Positions 22,190 through 33,039 of a DNA stretch of 64,000 bases are shown here, piece by piece. Source of the stretch: Riptortus pedestris. Lineage: Eukaryota; Arthropoda; Insecta; Hemiptera; Alydidae. Below the pieces are notes generated by a model, which searched no databases, had not been told where the DNA came from, and saw nothing but the letters and a program-made list of their open reading frames with translations. The DNA is taken from assembly GCA_019009955.1 (NCBI GenBank), contig CM032230.1, forward strand, positions 6,664,501-6,728,500. Reading direction: 5' to 3'. Each line of letters begins with the position of its first letter. Position 1 is the first letter of the stretch. Both the position numbers and the translations under genes were made by a program.

Positions 22190-24520
22190 TTATTTTGGCT
22201 CCAATGACTTTTGTAATGATTGCAAACCAAATCCCCACATTTCTATTCCCTTCTTCTGTTAGCAAAAAATTTTTCTAAGTGTAGTTTTTATGGAATTTTG
22301 AACAATTATGATCCAAATGTTTGTGAGATTATTCTCAACTATTGTTTTGGCAAAACCATTTTTAGTGATTTCTGTATAGTTTTTGAGTATACTTGAACCT
22401 AGATATCTCTAAGAAACTAAATTTTTGTAATATTTATTAATATTTTTTAGGCTCATATTTCGATACGACTGATTTTTGTAACTATTATAAACCAATTTCT
22501 ACTTTTTTTATTTTATTTTATTCTGTTACCAAATAATTTTTGTAACTTGTAGTTTTTACGAAATATAGATGTTTTGATTTTTGAAACAATTGTAAATCAA
22601 ACTTATCTGAGATTCATTTCAACTATTCAGGGGAAAAAGTTATTTTTAGTGATTTCTGAGTATACTTGAATTCAGCAAACTTAACTTTTTATATGTATAT
22701 ATATATATTTTAACTATTTTAGCCAATTTCCGCTGATTATCTTTTCTTCGTTCTGCTGGCAAAGTCATTTCTCAAGTTACAAAGTTAATATTTTTCAGTG
22801 GATAAAAGAGCTTAAACTTTAATCATATTAGCAGTTAGTTGGTTTCTTTTATGTCATAAAGATTATTATCATTGTCAAGGAAAAACTATTATAAACCAAT
22901 TTCTACTGATTTTCTATTCTTCTGTTCTGTTAGCAAATAATTTTTGTGACTCTTGTAGTTTTTACAAATGCTTTATAAATATTTCGATTTTTGGAACAAT
23001 TGTAAACCAAACGTTTTGGAGATTCATCTCAACTATTCAGGTGGAAACATTATTTTTAGTGATGTCTGTATAATTTGGTGTATATTTGAATTTACCAAAA
23101 TTAACTTTTGTAATATGTATATATATTTTTGGCTCATATTTTTAACCAATTTCTACTGATTTTCTTTTCTTCTGTTCTGCTGGCAAAGTAATTTATCAAG
23201 TTACAAAGTTAATATTTTTCAGTGGATTAAAAATTAGCAGGAAAATTGTATTAGCAGTTAGTTGGTTTCTTTTATATCATAAAGATTATTATCATTGTCA
23301 AGGAAAAACTATTACAAATCCGATTTATGCCCTCTCGGGCAAAGTTCTTAAATGCCACATAACATTTTTTAACTAAGTTGATTAATTGATGGTATAACTG
23401 CAAAAAGTAAGCAGCCACAAAACATTAATTATCTCTTTGAAGTTCCACAATCAGAAAATTAATCTTATGTTTATGTAATATTTTGGTACAACGGAATTTT
23501 TTTACAATCGTAAACCAAATTCTAATGAATATTTATTCTTCTGTTTCATTAGGAAAGTAATTTTTTGTGACTCGAGAGTCATTTTTATCTACACTTCAAT
23601 TTAGAAATGTCTTCTTAGCTAACTTTTTTTCTTTTTAATATTAATATACTTTCATATTTGAGCTTCATATTTTGGGACGACATGGTAAATAAATTTTGTA
23701 ACTATTGCTAAACCAAATCATCTGATTTCTGTTCTGTTAGCATAGTAATATTTTAGTCTTAAGTGTACTTTCAATGCATACTTCAATTTAAAAATATATA
23801 TCTAAGTATTCTCTAGTAATACTTATGTAAATACATATTTTAGCTTCACATTTTGAATGTACTGAGAACTAAATTATCATGAATTTGTATTCGTCTATTC
23901 TTTAGAGGTGAAAAACAGTAGTTATTATGTATATTTCAATTTTTAAATGTATATCTAAGTAAACGTTTCTAGCTTTTACGTATTTTCATATTTCAAGTTC
24001 AAGTTTTCGTAGTTCGGACAACAACAAAAGTAACAATTTGCAAAACCAAATTCTTCTGAATTTCTGTTCTGTTAGCAGAGTAATTATTTGTGAAATGAGT
24101 ATAGTTTACATAAATTATTCAATTTAGAAATTAATACCTAATTAAATTTTTAAACATTAATATATTTTTATATTTTGGTAGAAAAGATGTTTGTAACAGT
24201 TATAAACCAAATTCTACTGAATTTTCTATTCTTTTGTTCTGTTAGAAAAGGCAATTTGTTGTCACCCATATATAGTTTTTGTGTACATTTCAATCAGTCT
24301 ACGTTTTTGTAATACCTATTTATATATTTTCAAAATTTAGTTTTTAATTTTGGTTGAACGGATTTTTGTAAAAATTTGAAAATAATTTCTATTCTTCTTT
24401 TTTATTAGCAAACTACTTTATTGTGATTTGTGTGTAGTTTTCATTGTATACTTTAATTTAAACATATATACCTAATTAAATTCTGTAATATTTATTATAT
24501 TTTCAATTGTCTGACACTGA
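22190..24520 (+). repeat. degenerate tandem repeats downstream of gene copy A
   Basis: The phrase 'aaaccaaattctactga' then 'cttctgttctgttag' then 'caaagtaattttt' recurs about eleven times. The TTAG-type ends lie near 22261, 22528, 22759, 22931, 23182, 23551, 23740, 24074, 24246 and 24409, mostly 160-270 bases apart. A 420-base block (22441-22860 and 22890-23290) is doubled here but single in unit B. The same field follows the paralogous gene. Confidence 0.75.
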
Positions 24521-24799
24521 AATTGGTTGTTTGAAAATCTCTTACTATCTGATATATGTAACTTAAATTGAAATTCTCACAATGTATTATTTAAATAAAA
24601 GGAAAAGTAATTCAGTTCTTTTATTAAGGATTTCTTGTAATTTCAATGAATAAATAACTTGTTATTATTCACCAGCATGTCCTCATAAATTCATTTCACG
24701 TCTGCCAGGAGGAAAAGAAGAATAGGAGAGTTAAGTTATTTTAATAGATTTTTTACTCCTTTGTTTCGAAAAGTGACATTAGACTACGTGGGAAACCTA

Positions 24800-24860
24800 A
24801 ATAGTTTACACAGATGGAACTCCATCATGCAGGGGCTGCCTAAACTAAACAGATTGATCT
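24800..24860 (-). mobile_element. H2 right-end fragment
   Basis: CATGCAGGGGCTGCCTAAAC then TAAACAGATT is the reverse H2 hairpin end. It is also present at the same place in duplication unit B (about 35940-35980), so it predates the duplication. Confidence 0.6.
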
Positions 24861-24873
24861 CATCTCACAATAT

Positions 24874-25448
24874 TGCTACGTTTTATTACAAAATCATTAA
24901 TAAACGATGTTTATAAGAGTTTTTTTGGATTGCAAAATTAAACATACACAAGCTTCATAGTTTTTATCACTGCACAATTTCTTTAACAATGCACTACATA
25001 CTTGGTCACTTATTCTTAATTACTACTCACAATACACACTGATAGCTTCACTGTTCTCATTATTACACAGTCCAATAATTCACTCACAATCACTAAGTTC
25101 ACAAAAACACGGCACTGCACTGTCTTAAACACGGCACTATACTGTTCCTTACAGTCATGGGACAACACTGTTCTTCACAGAAAACACTTTACCGCACTGC
25201 ACTGAATGCACTGATGATCACTTGAAGACAGCTGAGATCTAACTAACTGTCGGGCGAGCTGAACACGCTTATATAGAGGAGCAGCAACATCAAAGGACGC
25301 TGTCTCGAAAGCACTGGACTCTTTATTCTGGAACAATCCAGGCTCCGCTAGACACGTCATTCCTCGGTCGGATCCTTTCATCTCCTTCGTACTTCCCAAA
25401 TACGTGACTATAGCTGTTTAATTTTTCATGTCTTTAATTTTTACAACA
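24874..25448 (-). mobile_element. solo LTR, 575 bp, ATAT target duplication
   Basis: Minus-strand sequence starts TGTTGTAAAAATTAAAG and ends AATAAAACGTAGCA, i.e. TG...CA termini. It contains a promoter CTATATAAGCG followed about 20 bases later by ACAGTTAGTT (initiator-like) and a terminal AATAAA poly(A) signal. Flanks are ATAT at 24870-24873 and 25449-25452. Unit B of the duplication has the uninterrupted site (CACAATATATTTCC near 35988). A 4-base duplication fits Ty3/Gypsy, but no internal region is present to confirm class. Confidence 0.88.
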
Positions 25449-25712
25449 ATATATTTTCTATTTCTAAGTAAAAATCCGAGGAGTGAAAGTATGGGTTCAC
25501 TGAAGGCTGGAAACAAGTAAGTATAATAGCTAGTTTAATATTTAATCTACAAAAGAAATGTACAGAACAACAATTGTAGAGCTCCATTAGTTTAACAAGA
25601 CTGAATTTTTAACATTTGTCAATACAACTCATAATTACAGATATGTTTTGAATGCTCAAATACCCTCCTATTCCTGGTCAAATTTCAGCCTTTAACTGCT
25701 ATGAATTTTTAG

Positions 25713-26620
25713 TATTGAATGGGACGGTAAATAAATACACACAGGAAAAGTGGTAATGAAGAAGATAGTCCTATCTCAAACATATACTTTCTCAGGGTCA
25801 GATGTCTATTCTCGGTAATCTTTTTGATGAAAATATTTTATTAGATGTACCCGAAAAAAGAGTTACTATTAAAATATTTTGTCCTTTTGTAAACATTTTA
25901 TTGGTCAATTTAAAGTAAAAAACATTTATAAATATTAATAATGATGTACCAATCAAGCAAAAAGAACTTTTGCAAGGAAATAAAAATAAATCTGGAAAAT
26001 TTAAAATACACCAATTAACAAAACCAATTTAATATATATAACTGATAGAAAGCTTGCTTATCTAAATAAACGATTATTGAAGAATGTAAGAATGGAGCAA
26101 ACATTATTTTTTACAAATATTTTAATAGTACTAGACAGCTGTTTACATTTAATCCTGGGTGTAGATTTATTGAAAAAGAATTTCAAAATACTTATAGATT
26201 GAAACAAATATTGAACTTAATTTGTCTAATTATAATGTAATGAATGATTTATAATGAACCTGTTAAAGTAAACTAAAATTCTAATTTTGAAAATAATGAC
26301 AATTTAAATTCTTTCATTGACCAAATAATATAGAGCTCTAGTAAGGTTTTGGAAAATATACATATTAGATTTTGCATAAAAATAAAAACATTTTTATAGA
26401 ATAACCCAGATGCATATTAGATTATGAGCACAAATTGGAAGTCATTAATCAAACACCTTATAAGCAATATCAGCATAAACACGAAACTAGTAGAAAAGGC
26501 GAACTTAGAACTAAATAATATAATACATAACATAATCGACATAATTGAAGTCTCAAACTTCAAAATCGTGAATGAAATTTGGCAAATCAATTTTGATAGG
26601 TGTGTTCAGTTTAGGCATCA
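25713..26620. other. AT-rich sequence with weak gene-like fragments
   Basis: Short frames around 26060-26240 and 26424-26678 (84 residues, Ile/Asn-rich) have the look of old coding remnants, but no family is recognised. Base composition alone could explain them. I do not call a gene. Confidence 0.2.
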
Positions 26621-27060
26621 TCCCTATAAACACTACAAATTTTTCTATGAGCTTTTGAAGTACGTTTACCTTTATTGAAATAATACACCAAAATATGTGG
26701 ATAATGAATATTTTCTTCCATATTCACAGAATAATAGGAAATACAATACTAAGCTAGTTTCAACAAGCGTTGACATATTACAAACAGGATAAACAATCCA
26801 CCTTAGGTATTCATCAGATAAGAAGTGACATAAAAATCAATTAAAAAACCTAAAGGACTTATTTGCCAGCCCAATAGACCAGACAACGACTTGAAATTAT
26901 TAATGTAGGGAATATGCATATCAATAATAACTTGATACTAAATATGACCACCATTGGGTATACATTACATTGCTTCATGTGTTATATTTTATTTTATTGT
27001 GATCATTCATTATTGAGTTACACTTGATGTTTGATCGATAGACTTTTGGCCCCGGGGGAG
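26620..27060. repeat. segmental duplication, unit A (distal part)
   Basis: GGCATCATCCCTATAAACAC.. and ..AGATAAGAAGTG.. through ..ATTGGGTATACATT.. match 40355-40680 with many small changes. Confidence 0.7.
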
Positions 27061-27359
27061 GTGGTGATGAAATGGATCTGAGATTGCATTGCATGCACCA
27101 GTCATAAATTATCAGTTATTTCATATTTCGAGTAATGCCGCACAAAGCTAAGATAATTATTTATCAGTATTTAAATGTAGAGTTTTGTACATGTAATTAA
27201 GAGTTTTCTCCAATTTTGATTTGTCCCATGTGGTCTGGCATTTCGGTAGTTAACGTCATTAGATTATTACAATATTCACTCCTCTTGAAGTCGATACACT
27301 GAAGAATATTCGAGATGAATTAAGATAATTAAATTACATTTAGAAGCCTTTTAAATCTG

Positions 27360-27610
27360 TGGGCACAAAGTTCGTCATTGGCTCAGGCGTGACTAAAAGG
27401 GTGAACTAGCGAAGGGATGGAGAGAATCAGACGTCAGACATCCTGAAGGAGAGGCGTTGGCAGGTGACATCTCCCTAATCCCTCGCCCATAAGCTGTTAT
27501 ACTCTCACGTCCCTAGCCTGTACTTAGGGAAATTACTAGAAAGTTCTTCATTAGCTCAGACTATAAAAGGGTGAGCTCGCGAAGGGATGGAGACAGTCAG
27601 ATGTCAGGTT
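27360..27610 (+). repeat. direct repeats around an H2 insertion
   Basis: A ~75-base text (AAGTTCGTCATTGGCTCAG.. GCGAAGGGATGGAGA) occurs at about 27368-27440 and 27541-27610. A ~120-base text (CCTGAAGGAGAGGC..TACTAGAAA) at 27430-27545 recurs at 29055-29160, beyond the H2 element. Confidence 0.7.
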
Positions 27611-27850
27611 AGAGTCAGATTTAAAAGGGTTAACTTTTATTATATTCTTTAGACAAAGCACGAATATGAGTAAGAATCAGATATTAAAGAAATATTTTCA
27701 CTAATAAAAAAGTACAAAAAAGGGTAAGCACATGAAGGAGTAAATATATTCTAATAATGCCAACCACCATCGCTGTGGGGCATAAAACTAAATAAATAAA
27801 ATAAAACAAAAAAAATAATATAAATGTACTAGTATATAGGAATAACATAA

Positions 27851-27976
27851 TTTTAGCAGATTCCCCATAAGGGAAATCAGCTATTGAGGTTGTACTCATG
27901 ACGGAATTTTCGAAATTTTTCTTCAAATGTCCATCGATCCTACCTAGTAGATGACGAAAATGAGGTCCGTTCAAAA

Positions 27977-28034
<58 letters not shown>

Positions 28035-28822
28035 CTGTTACCGCTCTAGCGGTCGCAATTTTTGTTTAATCCTTACCAAACTTCATATTTAAGCGTTTTA
28101 TGTAAAAAGAAAGATCAAGTTCGTTAACGGCTGAAATCGGACCAGTAGGAGGGGGGGTTTAGAGGGGAGGATTTTCGAAAATTCGAAATATCTCCGTTAC
28201 TATACGTCGGATCGAAACATTATACAGAATCAATCTTATTACAAATTAAATGTACTACAAATATTGTTATATACATTTATTCTCTATCTTGAATATTAAC
28301 CGAGATATTTGCATTTTTCAGTTTTCACCAAACCGCCACTTCTACTCATGTTACGTAAACAATACTCTGCTACATAATAAATCACATTATTGGAAGTTTA
28401 AATACCAAAAATTGTATTCAAGAGACCTTTATTATACGAGATACATGCAAATATGCCCTGATGACCCCCCCCCCCATCTTAAAGTTTTGGACTACTAAAA
28501 TTTTATTGATTGAGATAACAATTATTCTTACTTATTATTAATTACAGTACTAGATATAGTAAATAGTTCTCAATAAAATTAAAATGTAATATTCTGATAT
28601 ATTTTAGTAATTGTTTGTCTTTACGGTGTGAGGCGGGCCCCGTTTGTTTACTTTTCTAACCTAACGCTTCCTGTCGGCAGGTTATTGAAATTGGATGAAA
28701 CATTTCTTATTTCCGTTTGTATTTATTCACGGTGCTGTTGTGTTACCAGTATGTAGATTTATCTATTACTAAACTTCACGAGGGAAATCTGCTTAGTTTA
28801 CGCAGCCCCTGCGTGACGGACT
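27851..28822 (+). mobile_element. H2 Helentron-like element, full-length reference copy
   Basis: 972 bases. Left end TTTTAGCAGATTCCCC with the adjoining palindrome GGGAAATCAGCT. The internal (TA)n is at 27981-28030. The right end is GGGAAATCTGCT (inverse of the left AGCAGATTTCCC) followed by TAGTTTACG, the hairpin CGCAG-CCC-CTGCG and TGACGGAC, then a T run. Asymmetric terminal inverted repeats with a hairpin only beyond the right one, T-rich flanks and an internal microsatellite are the described layout of Helentron-associated HINE/DINE-1 elements. No protein is encoded. Confidence 0.8.
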
Positions 28823-29045
28823 TTTTTTATTAAAACCATTTTAAATTGTTGTCTTTATTACTAGTCAAATGTTTATTAATTGTCTTTATTATTACTATTT
28901 AATGACTATTTGTTGTATTTAATTTTCTATTTGTTTTTTCAGTTTTTGATATTTTTCTATAATTTTGTTTTCATTTTACATGTGAAACTTTGAGCCAAAT
29001 CACCATGATGCGGGTGCTCCTGTATAAATAAATAAAAAATAAATA
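28823..29045. other. no feature recognised
   Basis: T-rich sequence ending in AATAAATAAAAAATAAATAA, possibly a SINE-like tail. No body was recognised. Confidence 0.3.
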
Positions 29046-29169
29046 AGATGTCAGATATCCTGAAGGAGAGGCAGGTGACATGTCTCTAATCCCTCATCCA
29101 TAAGGTGCTATACTCTCATGGTCCAAGCCTGTACTTAGGGAAACTACTAGAAATCGGCTAAGTTTGGTT

Positions 29170-29440
29170 CTTTGTAACACATTTTCATCAGTTAGTTATT
29201 TTTAGCGATTCCTGTGTATACTTAAATTTACCAAACTTAACTTTTGTAATATGTATATATATTTTTGGCTCATATTTGTTAACTATTTTAACGAAATTTA
29301 AACTGAGTTTCTTTTCTTCTGTTCTTTTGGCAAAGCAATTTATAATATTACAAAGTTAATATTTTCAGTAAATTAAAAAAGCTTAAACTTTAATCGTATT
29401 AGCAGTTAGTTGGTTTACTTTATTAGACTATTATCATTAC
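29170..29440 (+). repeat. remnant of the gene-downstream repeat field
   Basis: The text from about 29200 to 29430 (..TTTTGTAATATGTATATATATTTTTGGCTC.. to ..AGCAGTTAGTTGGTTT) matches the units at 22640-22860 and 34180-34350. No 214-aa gene precedes it, so this is a relic of a third duplicated unit. Confidence 0.7.
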
Positions 29441-30360
29441 AGCGAATCTGAGATTGGAGAAGCAGATGGGACAATATTCGATGGATCCAACAACAATGGT
29501 ACCTCCATAAAAATAATAAAATTATTTCTTTCACTGTTACTTTCGCAAACTTTTGATAAGAAACAGAAAACATCATTAACTTTATTTTCACTGTTGCAAT
29601 TCAAAATGTTTACCAATGAAAGGTATGCTCTTTGAGGTACTATATATTTATCAAGGAATTTTACCCTGTCTGATGTAAAAGCGGGGCAATACAACAGTAA
29701 ATGATTCAAATGTAGGTATGTATATTTTTGGCACCATTTACATGCCTCTCCAATTTTTATAATTTGATTCATGTTTCTATAGGATAATTTTAAATATTCA
29801 CAAAACAAAATCCTTATTTGACTGGTAAGTTTTATTTTATTTATGTTTGTGTGAAACGTTAAATAATTTTCTGGGAGAGAATGGTTAAAACTACAAATAC
29901 TTCTATAGATTCGGCTGTAACTCGAGTTAAGAACTCTATCAACATCATTGGAATGGAGATGGTTTATAATTGTTTCAGTGATTGTATTCTTGTTGACTAG
30001 CAAAGTTTGTTGGTCTAAAGATTCGAAAAAATATTCTTCAACATAATTATTTCCTGCTATTAATTTTACTTGTGACTCCCAATTATATTTTGTCACTTTT
30101 ATTTAATTTAGCTTAAGAAAACATTTTTTTTGGGAATCGGTTGTCAGGCATTGAGAGCAGTTTTACACAGAAATTCATAATTTTCTTAAATATAACTACA
30201 TTTAAGTGATCTCGGCCAGTTTCCAAGTGGACTATGTAATTCGGGGTATTTCTTGGCCAAAAATACAAATACTTTAAGAACCTCAGCTATACAGATTCCA
30301 CAAGGTCCAAATAATTTACAGCCCAAATCTCTGCTCCATAAAGAAGAGTAGATGAGACAC
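29437..30360 (-). pseudogene. LINE C-terminal fragment (post-RT region and Cys/His motif)
   Basis: From about 30355 down, one minus-strand frame gives LLYGAEIWAVNYLDLVES, the typical 'LLYG.E.W......ES.Q..F' region after a LINE reverse transcriptase. It continues with FLKYLYFWPRNTPNYIV and LETGRDHL. A stop interrupts it, then the 219-residue frame 30096-29437 begins. That frame carries CKWC-x8-H-x4-C followed by P (the C-terminal zinc-knuckle-like motif of LINE ORF2) near residues 120-140. The RT itself is absent; the element is 5' truncated. No poly(A) tail or target duplication was identified. Confidence 0.65.
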
Positions 30361-30424
30361 CAGGAGTAAACATCACTAATAACCTCCACTTTCACACTCA
30401 ACACATCACCACTAACATGCATCG

Positions 30425-31070
30425 ATTCACAGTTGCAGAAGAGTTCTGCAAATTCTGTGGATTTGGTGTCACAATTCTATCAGAGCCCAGTAGGGAAGCC
30501 TAAAAATGATCACTGACCAAATACTGTGTCTTTAAACAAAACTTTCCAGAAGAGGAATTTTATGCAAACTCAAAGGAACTAGAAAATAAATAATGTAAGT
30601 TTTGCAAGAAAAGCAGTGTATTTAGTTGAATAAAAATTAACTTGTTGACTAAATATAAAAATATTTAAAATAATGATTATTAACTAAGTTTTTGTTCTTA
30701 ATGCCTATAATCATAGTTTTCCTGCACTAAATTGTAAACAAGGGCTCTACCACAAACTCAGACGAGTTTTTCATTTTAGTGCTCATTGCCTTAGAGAAGG
30801 ATACCAGAGAGAATCACTTTATTGTATAAAGTTATATACAGTTTGTGGGGCTGCTCAATTACATTGAGATGCTGTAGCACACAACTGAAATCAATCCCTA
30901 GGACAATACCAATACTAAGTAAAACAATACATTTTGTATCTAGTCAGATAAATAACTAAAATATTTTAACACGGTCAGCAACCTAAAAGGTGTATGTCAC
31001 TAGATATAAATTAACTAACTCTATTATAAGAATAACGTGATCCGTCGATCTATAATAAGATCACTGGTCA
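30425..31070. other. no gene recognised
   Basis: AT-rich. It may be 3' untranslated sequence of the fragment at 31074-31397, which reads leftwards, but nothing proves it. Confidence 0.25.
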
Positions 31071-31073
31071 AAG

Positions 31074-31397
31074 TTAAAATATATGGTGGAAAATAATCCC
31101 TAAAGTATCAATAATGATACCCTCGACCAAGGTTTGAAGAACCTTCTTGTCTATTCCCACCTTGTCAAAAAATTGTTGGGTACGCTTAGAGACTGTTCCT
31201 CGGGCACCGAACCACAAGCCTATCACTAGACAATTCTGCTCCCCAAATGTTTCCCTGAATTTCTCAGAGTAAAATTTAATACAATTCCCATAAATATTTT
31301 TATTTTCCTCGTGGATCTTCTCTGCTTGATCTGGGTCGTTACTCTCATACCTCATCATTGGGCCCAGGATATCCCCCTCCTCCAACATTAGAAACAT
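31074..31397 (-). pseudogene. retroelement-like C-terminal fragment, 107 aa
   Basis: The open segment contains VIGLWFGARGTVSKRTQQFF and a hydrophobic end (IIIDTLGIIFHHIF). A 'V.GL..G.RG' block followed by a helical tail occurs at the C-terminus of some reverse-transcriptase-derived open frames in invertebrate genomes. That recollection is not strong enough to name a family. There is no clear start context; it could also be a captured host exon. Confidence 0.3.
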
Positions 31398-31399
31398 CT

Positions 31400-32155
31400 A
31401 TCTATTATATATGTGAATATGTATGAAAGCTTTCCTGATGCACAATGAGCGTTGATATGGTCAACAAATATGACCTTAAAAATTTAAATTCATGTATGGT
31501 TGTGCATATTATGTATTTATTTTTCCACAAAAAACCAAACCACATTTTTTTTAAATTTAATTTTCCACAACTGGTGTCTTATACATGCATTCTCCAGCTA
31601 GAATATTAACGGAGCTATTCATACTTTTTTTGGTTACAGCCTCACTTCTAATCTTACGACTTTCACTTAAAAAATCTCATGTTCATCTCACATAGGCATA
31701 TAAATAGAGAATATATGGTGAGATGAGAACATTCCAATGAATGCCATATTCCAATACATAGAGCACTGCATTATGATCATATCTCTAATCAACTTGATAA
31801 AGGCAGCATACCCAGTCAAATCATTTTCTATTTTAATGACTTAATGATATCAATTTGTCATGTGAGTCAATCAAATACACCACTAATCAGTATAATCTCC
31901 TTTCAGCCATTTTCACTCTGTGATTATTAACAGCCTAGGATTAAATTGCATTAAACCTACAAATACTTTCAAGATCAATTATTTAATTAACAACTTTAAT
32001 AGCAAGGCTTAAATTTAATGAAGCAATTTAATAGCAAGGCTTAAATCCCTGTGCTTTATTATATAAATTTTCAGAATAACTGATTTCCAGGACTTATTAA
32101 TTTAAGAAGTCAAATGTTCAATCAAGCCATGTTTTTGGAGGAGCGATTCAACCAG
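31400..32155. other. no gene recognised
   Basis: AT-rich. A 30-base phrase (TTTAATAGCAAGGCTTAAAT) is repeated near 31995 and 32025. Confidence 0.35.
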
Positions 32156-32159
32156 GTCA

Positions 32160-32340
32160 TAATAATTATTAACATCCCCCTTTTGCTACTATGGCTAATT
32201 GGGATGCATTATAAACAGGTTACCACCCATTTCTAGCCAGAGTGGAAATAAGGATATTATTTAATGAGTTCACAACTAAATAAATTCTTATTGCCCAGGC
32301 AGGAATCGAACTCTCCACTCTTGATGTGACGCTCTCTATA
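32160..32340 (-). mobile_element. SINE fragment
   Basis: Matches the middle and tail of the 10074-10300 SINE (B-box-like GAGTTCGATTCCTGCCTGGG on the minus strand, TTATTAACATCC tail end). The tRNA-like head is lost after about 32325. Confidence 0.65.
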
Positions 32341-32609
32341 TGTGATTTTATTCTTATGTATAGTTTTCCTAAGACATTAAAAAGAGAAAAAAAGGTCCTT
32401 AAAATGGATCCAACGTTTGCCAATAGTTGTATGAACGGCTGTCAGCTTTCTGTATATTGAAAATATATAATGAGTCAATAAGATGTTCAATGCATAAATC
32501 AAGATAATTCAATTGATTGTCCTCTTCTTATTGTGAAACCTATGTTTGATCAATTGGTTAAATGTATTTCAATTCCCCTATGAATTTATGAAAACACATG
32601 GAAAGTCAT

Positions 32610-32612
<3 letters not shown>

Positions 32613-32666
<54 letters not shown>
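32613..32666. repeat. (TA)n microsatellite at left edge of duplication unit B
   Basis: About 27 TA units immediately before duplicated sequence begins at about 32670. Unit A starts beside a short TATATATA. Confidence 0.9.
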
Positions 32667-32668
<2 letters not shown>

Positions 32669-33039
32669 AAGCTCATTGAATAATTAGAAGAGCTAAGCGT
32701 TGTAATAAAACCTGTGAAGAATCAATGGAATTCTCTTTAATTTTTCATGTGAAACAGAATCCGAATCAGAAGAATGCTTTTGAGTCATCATCTTTCAATA
32801 CAATAGGTCCTTTATGACTCATAGATCTGTAATGCAAGCCTCCTTGTAAAATGTGAATGTTTAGTTATATTGATTTATTTTGTTCACTTTAGACCATGAT
32901 TCAGCAATAGACCACGAGATGGAATTTGATAAAAGTACCCCCTCCCCCATAGCCATAGATTTGTAATCTCTAGTAGGAGTGTTAGTGTGATCCAGTGCTG
33001 TGCAAGGAGCAGAATGCATTTTGTTTCCATTCTTAAACC

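Larger units (their letters stand above)
21150..25712 (+). repeat. segmental duplication, unit A (first part)
   Basis: Matches 32670-36270 in order: upstream region, 214-aa gene, downstream repeat field, and the TTCAGCCTTTAAC end. Unit A carries a solo LTR (24874-25448) and an extra downstream repeat unit. Unit B carries its own insertion near 36257-36612. Homology resumes at 26620-27060 against 40355-40680. Confidence 0.85.
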
